Origin: Candidatus Helarchaeota archaeon
Lineage (GTDB): Archaea > Asgardarchaeota > Lokiarchaeia > Helarchaeales > HEL-GB-A
Assembly (NCBI GenBank): GCA_013375455.1
Contig: JABXJT010000053.1
Location: forward strand, 1 to 17,209
DNA: 17,209 nt
Direction: 5' to 3'
Of this stretch, positions 6,410-15,400 are shown piece after piece. A program made the position numbers and the translations under genes. The notes beneath the pieces are model-generated. The model was not told the origin of the DNA. It saw nothing but the letters and a program-made list of their open reading frames with translations, and searched no databases. Position 1 is the first letter of the stretch, and each line of letters opens with the position of its first letter.

Positions 6410-9400
6410 ATGAAAAAATGTAAAACTATTCTATTAATGCTAATGCTTGTTTTTTTATTTTTAATACCCACTTTGAATAGTATTGATTATAGTTTAAAGA
6501 AGAAAGATTCTGAGATTCCTCAAAATTCTAGTTATAATTCACCTAATTTTGATCAAATAGGAGTTCCTTCAATATTTCCAGAGTTTAGTTTTAATACCTC
6601 TGTTTTTGATCAATCTAATATCAGCAAGTGGAAAGAAATTACTTCACCAGTAGATCAAAATTGTAACGGGATCAATGATAAATTCGAAGATAAGTTGAGT
6701 TTAGTGTCAGAATTCGGATTTTTTGAGGCAAATGCATTCAAAGATAATCTGTCATTGTCCGAACAAGATTTGATCAATGGATTTTTTGGTGATAATAAGC
6801 AGAATTCAGAAAGGATCTCATATGATCACATTCCTGTTATTATTAATTTCCCTGAGGGGGACTTTAATCCAATTTCTTCTCTTTTTGAGAGTTTAGGGGG
6901 AAGTGTCAAATCAACTTATAAGGCTGCTATTAATGGTTTCGCGGGTGCAATTGACTATGATGGATTAAACCAATTCTGTGATATATTGTTGCGCGAAAAT
7001 ATCCCATTTCTAATTGAGGAAGATGGCATCTATAAAGCGAATTTATACTACGCAACTCGAAATATGAACCTTCGCCCCTACGTTTGGAACACTTTAGGTT
7101 ATACTGGTGATGAATTTAGTTCAACTGCAGTAATAGATACTGGCATTGATGATTCACATGATTTTTTCACCCCCGGATATTCCGACGGAAATTTTAATTA
7201 TAAAATCGTCGGTTGGAATGATGTAGTGAATGGCTTAGCTTTCCCCTATGATGACCATGGACATGGATCCCACTGTGCTGGAATTGCGACTGGAGAAGGT
7301 GTCCCCGTATTAGATGAGTATGAGAGAACGGTTTCCACCTATTCTTTGGGATTTCGTAATTATTATTTTTATGAAGGAATCATTAATATTAAAGCGGCAA
7401 GATTCAATGTTACAGAACCAGGAATCATTGATATCAGGTGCGAATTCAATGATAGCACTCCTGTTGATGAAGTTCATTGTTGGGCTTATCTTTACCATAA
7501 TGAAACCATTGTGGATTCCCATATCGTCATGACTCCAATTTGGGAACACACGCTCTCATATACTGTTACAGAAAACTCACTTGGTGACTATTCTTTAAGA
7601 ATTAGTCTTGATATGGTTGATAATGATGGTTGGGACGTAGATAATGTAATTCTACGATTTAAGGGTGAGATCCACTGGCCTTTTCACCCGCCACTTCTAA
7701 ATAGCGGAGATCCATGGAAAGGAGTAGCACCCGATACACACCTTGTGGGAGTAAAAGTGCTTGACTCCGAAGGTTCTGGTTGGGTTTCAGATATACTCAA
7801 TGGTTTAGATTGGATAATTACAAATAGGTTCTTATACAACATAACCACCATTTCTATGAGCCTCGGGGGCGCGCCTGGTGATGTGAGCATGATTGAAGCA
7901 GCAAATAATGCCGTGGAGAAGGGGCTCGTAACTGTTGTTGCGGCGGGGAATGATGGAGGGAAACAGAACACTATTGGGTCCCCAGGAGATGCCGATAATG
8001 TAATAACAGTAGCAGCAATGAGCAATGCAGACCAAGTTACAGATTACAGTAGCTCTGGTGGTAATATACAAACAGGAACCACGATCAAGCCTGATATAAT
8101 GGCCCCAGGTGGGAGCTTTTATAATTTTTCAATATTCTCAACCGATACTAATGATAACGATGCTTCAGGAGAGTTTCCTACTGATAGTTTCTTTAACGAT
8201 ATGCATCCAATGCTTGGAACTTCAATGGCAACTCCTGCAGTTGCGGGGGCTGCGAATCTGCTGATTGATGCAATGGGTGGCCATCAAAACTGGAATTACA
8301 CTGCTCTAGAATCTAAAAGAGTAAAAGCATTGCTTTTAATGACAGCAACCGAAACTTACCCCTTAACACGAGAATTGGATACTTCTTTTAGCCCTCTACT
8401 TAATCGTGGTGGAAAAGATACCCATGAGGGATATGGAAGACTCAATATTGATGCGGCATTAGAGGCATATACCCAAGAGATAGTTCAGGGCTCGAATAAA
8501 CAAGCTTGGCTCTCAAGTAGCTTAGTTAATCCATTTAATAAACATGCTCTTGGCTGTTATGTAAATCTCATTAGCGGAGAAAATTATAACTTTTATTTAG
8601 AGACACCAGAGGGAGCAGATTTTGATTTGCATCTATATAGTAATACACCAAACCTTATAGGCGAGCCCATAATGGTCGCATCAAGCAACTCAAGCCAGTT
8701 AGGAATGGAGGAATCTATCACTTTTACACCCACGAAATCTGGGAGATATTATCTCATTGCAAAGGCTATATCTGGGGAGGGTTATGCAAATATTTCATAT
8801 AAACGTAATATTTTCGCGCCTACTCTCATAAACGGGGCGGTTTTACCTCTATCAGGAAATCAATTGACGCTATTCAATTTCAGCGTGATTTATTCCGATC
8901 AAGATGATAATTCTCCTTCTATAGTTAATGTATTGATAAATGGAACGATATATCCAATGGAAAAACAAAATCGATATGATATTAATTACAGAGATGGGTG
9001 TATTTATCAGCTTTCGATTTATTTGCAGCCAGGTTTATACAATTATTCATTCGAGTGTAATGATGGAATATTCTATAATTTGACTGACACATATTTTGGG
9101 TTAAATGTAGTTGAAATACTCAATCTTAATGCACCAATATTGCGCGATGGTCAAGTTACTCCTAGTAGGGGTTACACCGGCACAACTACGTTTTTATTCG
9201 CTATAAATTATATCGATGCGGATAATAATGCACCGGAATACATAAATATAACAATAAATTCAATGAATTATTCTATGCATAAGCAAGATCCATTGGATAC
9301 CAATTATAAGGATGGATGCAGATATGTTTTCAACACAGTTTTAAATGAGATAGGAACTTACACTTATTATTTCAACTGTTCTGATGGTATCTTTACTGTA

Positions 9401-12400
9401 AATGTGGGACCATTTATCGGACCGTCCGTTAATGAATCATCTTTATTTAATGGCATGTATATAAATTACATTCACAAAATGCTTTTTGGGGATTATCCAG
9501 CAAGATTCGATTACCATCAGACTTCAGAAAGTAGGTTCCATGTGGTTTGGAATTCGTATCGGGCTAGTTGGGATGTTGATGTTCAAACGAGAATCATAAC
9601 AAATACAGAGGGTGATGGATTTGGTAATTATGTTCATACCCCATTATGGATCTTAAAGGACACTGAACTCGGTGATTTGGTTCCAATTGGGGTAATTGGT
9701 TACCGAGATGGTGACCATTTATTCAACGTTTCAAATGAGCTTATTTATCATTCCCCTGAAGGTCCCTTAGAAGTATGGGTGTTGGAGGATCTTACTACTC
9801 CTGGAGTTGCTTGGTATGAAAAAAGCAGTGGAATTCTCTTAAAGGGCAATTTTTATTATTTTGAACCTTATGGAAATAATATATTCTATTCTTTTGATTT
9901 TTTAGATTCAAATATCGAGTTTATTTATGTCAATTCTTACCTTATTCAAGGAGCGGTCGAACCTACTACTGGTTCTTCCTCAATTTCTTATAATTTTACA
10001 GTGAATTATATTAATCTTGTTAATACTCCCCCAACAAGCATACAAGTAATAATTGATTCCATTTCATATGATATGTCGCCGGTAAACCCATTGGATACCA
10101 ATTACGGGGATGGAGTTATGTTTCAATATACTAACAATTCGATAACGGTAGGTAATCATGAATTCTATTTTGTCGCTATGGGTGGAGGTCAAGTCCTGAG
10201 GTATCCATATCCTGATGATGAAAAACTTGAGTTTAAAGTCCTATCTTATGAATTTTCTAAGTTATTCGATGGAATGGTTTCGCCCCTAATTGGAGATGAA
10301 ACAACGAATTATAAGTTTTCCGTTATCTATCAAGACACATTGAATAATACACCATCATGGGTTAGAGTTTATTTGGATGGAATTCCATATTCGATGATAA
10401 AAGATCCCCTGGACTATAATTTTAGTGATGGTGTAGAATATTATTACCAAAATTCATCAATGGCTATAAGTAGTCATAATTTTTATTTTGAAGCTTTCAA
10501 TACTACACATACCCTGCGTTACCCAGATGTTGGCGTTTTATTTGGCCCTCATTTATTAAAAAATTATACAATGATTCCGAACTATACGTATAATTGGATA
10601 GACGCAACGCTAGGAATTCGGTGTAGTATGGATGGTCAATCAAGTGATAATCAGCGCTTTTCTTTGCCTTTCACATTCAAATTTTATAATGAATCATTTG
10701 ATCAGATATATGTCTATACCAGTGGATGTGTGAGTTTTATAGATAATTATATATCTAAAAATTACCTATTACCATGCTATTTATATCCTTACTTAATTGC
10801 CCCATATTGGGATCGTTTAGAGGCATCAAGTCCATGTAATATTTTTGTACGAAATTTGACATCTCCTAATCGAGTTGTTATCGAATGGCAGGATTATTAT
10901 ACTGTATATAATGATTTAGTAGGAACGTTTGAAATAATCCTCTATGAATCAGGTAGTATTATTTTCAACTACGATTATCTTGATTATGCAACTGGTTATA
11001 CTTGCGGGTTAAATTTTGGTTTAGATCCCCATTATTATAACATATATACTAATTTAACAACATTAACTAACGATTTTTCAATACTCTTTATCCCACAGGT
11101 GAATTATTATGCTCCAAACTTGACCTTAGGTTCTGTGATCCCTACGAGTGGTGATCAAAGTACCCAATTCAATTTCAGCGTGGTCTATACCGATCAAGAT
11201 GATAATGCTCCCTCAGAGATCAACGTCCTGATAAATGGAACGCAGTATCCGATGGTGAAGCAGGACCTCTCCGACTTTAATTACACCGATGGGTGTTTAT
11301 ATCAATATTTGACTTATTTGCAACCGGGAATTTATAATTATTCTTTTGAGTGCTGCGATGAAAAGTTTTTCAATTCAACTGAAACGTATACTAGTTTAAG
11401 CGTAGCGGACTTTACTGTTAATACACCAGTATTGAGTGGGGGTCAAGTTAATCCTGATCCTGGCTACAAAAGCAAGACAATGTTCGTATTTACACTAAAT
11501 TACACCCATGCAGATAATAAAGCGCCGGTATACGTGAATATCACGATAAATTCGACAATATATTCTATGGTCAAGCAAAATTTATTAGATGCCAATTATA
11601 TGGATGGTTGTATATATACTTTTAGCACGATGTTAGATGAATTAGGGGAGTATTTTTACTATTTAAACTGTTCTGATGGTTATTCGACTGCCAAACTTGG
11701 ACCTTTTATTGGACCATTTGTAAAAAAGCTTCCCTTGTTTGAGGGGATGTATATAAATCATATATATACATATGACGGTAGTAGCGGCGGACCATCGAGA
11801 TTCGAGTATTTTGAGACTTCAGGGGATCTTTTCCTTATGACATGGAATTGGTGGGGATTCCCGGTTTCATGGACCGAGAATATCTATACAAGAATTATTT
11901 CAAATGATTATAATTATATATTTGACCCTGATTCTCATACACCGGTATGGATATTCACGGACATTACCCTTGGTGAATCGTTTCCAATAGGAATTGTGTA
12001 CGAATCAGAACATATTTTTCAAGTTTCGGATGAATTAGTTTATTTTCTTCCAGGATTTGGTCCTTTAGAAGTATGGGTGTTGGAGGATCTTACTACTCCA
12101 GGAGTTGCTTGGTATGAAAAAAGTACAGGAATCCTCTTAAATGGCACTTTTTATGATTCGGGAGGATTCTACACGTTTGATTTCGTAGATACAAATGTCG
12201 AGTTTGCCTATCAATCGAGTTCTTTTGCACCTGAATTGACCTCAGGTTTTGTTATGCCTTTAACTGGGGATCAGAACACGCAATTCACATTTAGCGTGGT
12301 TTATACCGATCAAGATAATAATCCGCCCATGTATATTAATATATTGATAAATGGAACACCATACCCAATGGTAAAGCAGAATCCCACTGACTTGAATTAC

Positions 12401-15400
12401 ATCGATGGGTGTACTTATCAATATTTAACTTATCTTTCTCCAGGAGATTACAACTATTCATTTGAGTGTAATGATAGTGTATTTATAAATTCAACCCCTA
12501 CATATGGATTGGTGGTAGATGAGGCCAATTCCGTAGCTCTGCAACTTTTAAATCCTGAAGTTTCGCCTAGAATTGAAGGAAATTCTTCGTTATTCAATTT
12601 TACGGTATGGTATTTTGATAATGACAATAATTTTCCAATCTATATAAACATTACAATAAATACCACGACATATGCAATGCTACCAGTCGATCCCCTTGAT
12701 GACGATGTTACGGATGGGGCGCAATATTACTTCACTACCTTGCTAGATTTCGGATACTATCAATTCCAGATTAACTCCTCCGATGGATTGTTTACTAATT
12801 CAACGGGGTGGCTCACCGGTCCTGAGGTTAATCCATTCTTAACAGTTTTCAAAGATGATTTTGAGAATGATTTATCAAAATGGGAAATTATAACGGGATT
12901 ATGGCATTTAACAGATACAAATAGCTCATGGTTAAATCCCTGTCATTCCCCCAACCACTCGATGTGGTTCGGACTCGAATCAATAGGGACTTATGATACT
13001 GGCAGTCGAGCGATGGGGGATTTGATCTCCATTCCGATAGACCTATCTGCTATTAGTCAAGCAAATTTGGAGTTTTATCATTGGAGAGAAGGAGAACCAT
13101 TTCATGATTTTTCATACGTTTATATATCAACGGATGGCGCATCTTGGGATTTATTAAATCAGACCGATGAGGATATTTCTTTATGGGAAAAGGTAACTTT
13201 TAATATTTCAGGATATTGTGGAAATAACTCCGTACGAATAAGATTTAATTTTGATACTTTCGATTCACTTTACAATTTCTATAGAGGGTGGCTAGTGGAT
13301 GACGTGCTTATCTATTCATTAGGGGATATTTCATCAAATTTGTTTTTACCAGAAAATAATAGTAATATAGTATCTGGTTGGACAGATTTTATATGGTACA
13401 GTCTAGATTTAATAGCGGGTCCCGTGAACTATACCCTGCAAATTTCAAATATTTCTGATTTTTCAAATATTATTTATGAATTAGAAAATATTAACGAAAA
13501 ACCAGATAATACCTCAGTATCTATTTTGATAGATTTTCCAATAGATCGTTACTACTGGCGTGTCCGCCCTTCCTTTGGACCATTTAATGGAAATTGGTCG
13601 AATTATTTCATGTTTAACTTGATTGCTTATGATTTTGCACCAAATTTAATTTCAGGTTCGGTCATACCTTCGACGGGTGATCAATTTACTGAATTCAATT
13701 TTAGTGTGATATATAAAGATCAAGATAATAATCCTCCCATTAATATCAATGTAATACTTAATGGGACGCCATATCCGATGGTAAAACAGGACCCTTCCGA
13801 CCTGAATTACGCGGATGGGTGCCTATACCAATACTTGACCTCTCTGTCTCCCGGAGTTTATAGCTATTCATTTGAGTGCAACGATAGTGTATATTACAAT
13901 TCGACATCTATTTATGGATTGATAGTAAATAAAGCAAATATTTTTGCACCGCAACTCTTGAATCCGCAATTGTCGCCCAAATGGGGAGTTAATTCTACAT
14001 TATTTAATTATAGCATTTGGTATTTCGATGCGGACAATAATTTTCCGATTTATATCAACATTACAATTAATTTCACGACATATGTAATGCAGCCAGTCGA
14101 TCCACTTGATGACAATGTTACCGATGGGGCTCAATATTACCTAACCACCTTGCTAGATTTTGGATACTATCAATTCCAGATTAACTGTTCCGATGGATTG
14201 TTTACCACTTCGACGGGGTGGCTCACTGGTCCTGATGTTGATCCCTTTTATGGTTCCATTGTAATAAATGAGATCTCTGCTGGATCTGATTACATTGAGT
14301 TATATAATTACGGTCCAGATAGAAATATGACGGGTTGGACAATACAGATATATGATAGAAATTCACTTTATAAGATATATTCCTTTCCAACCGGGTGGGT
14401 CTTCTATGAACATTATGTGGTTGTTTTGCGTGAAAATGCTGGAACAGACACCGATAACATCTTATATACGGGGTGGAATATCCCCTGGGTAAGTAGTGGG
14501 ATAGCAATTGGTCTTTTTGATAATACTGGCGCCCATATAGACTGGTTTCAGACTAGTGATTTCAGCGGTTCAAAGCCTAGCGATGTGGAATGGGAACAAG
14601 ACATATCCCTGATTTTAAATAATAATTATGCATATCGAACAAGTGATGTAGATACCGACAGAGCCTCGAATTGGATTGTAGCAGCTTCCGGTTCAGAAGG
14701 TTTATTAAATCCTGGTCAGACAGGGAAAGCTTTAAACCTTTTAAGCCCACCTAATGGGAGTTCTCAATTTATTGGATGGATTAAATTCATTTGGGCTAGT
14801 TTAGAATTACCATTTGGTTCCGTGAATTATACACTGCAAATTTCAAACGTATCTGATTTTACAAATATCATCTATGAAACAGGAATTATTCACGAATTGC
14901 CAGGTAATACCTCTATTTCTATTTTAATAGATTACCCATTAAGTCTATATTATTGGCGTGTTCGTCCATCTTTCGGATCCTTTGACGGAAATTGGTCGGA
15001 TTATTTCATATTTAACTTGCTTGCCAACGATTTCGCACCATCTTTGACCTCGGGTTCGGTGACTCCTCCCACGGGGGATGATTCCACCCAATTCAATTTT
15101 AGCGTGGTTTATGTGGATCAAGATAATAGCCCTCCTATATTTATCAATATATTAATCAATGGGACACCGTATTCGATGGTGCAGCAGGATCCCTCCGACT
15201 TGAATTACATGGATGGGTGTCTTTATCAGTACCTGACCTTTCTCATCCCCGGAACGTACAATTATTCATTTGAGTGTAATGATAGTTTATATTATAATGC
15301 GACACCTACGTACGTGGGCCTGGTGGTAACTAGGACCAACAATTTCGCACCATCTTTGACTTCAGGTTCGGTGGCGCCTCCCACGGGTGATGATTCGACC

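Noticed and set aside
6410..6490. Lipoprotein signal in the protease N-terminus
   Set aside because: Cys4 lies before the hydrophobic stretch and no lipobox follows it; an ordinary signal peptide fits better.
14223..14507. Minus-strand ORF of 94 codons
   Set aside because: Antisense to the lamin-tail-like domain, with composition rich in His, Arg and Tyr, as expected for a shadow frame.
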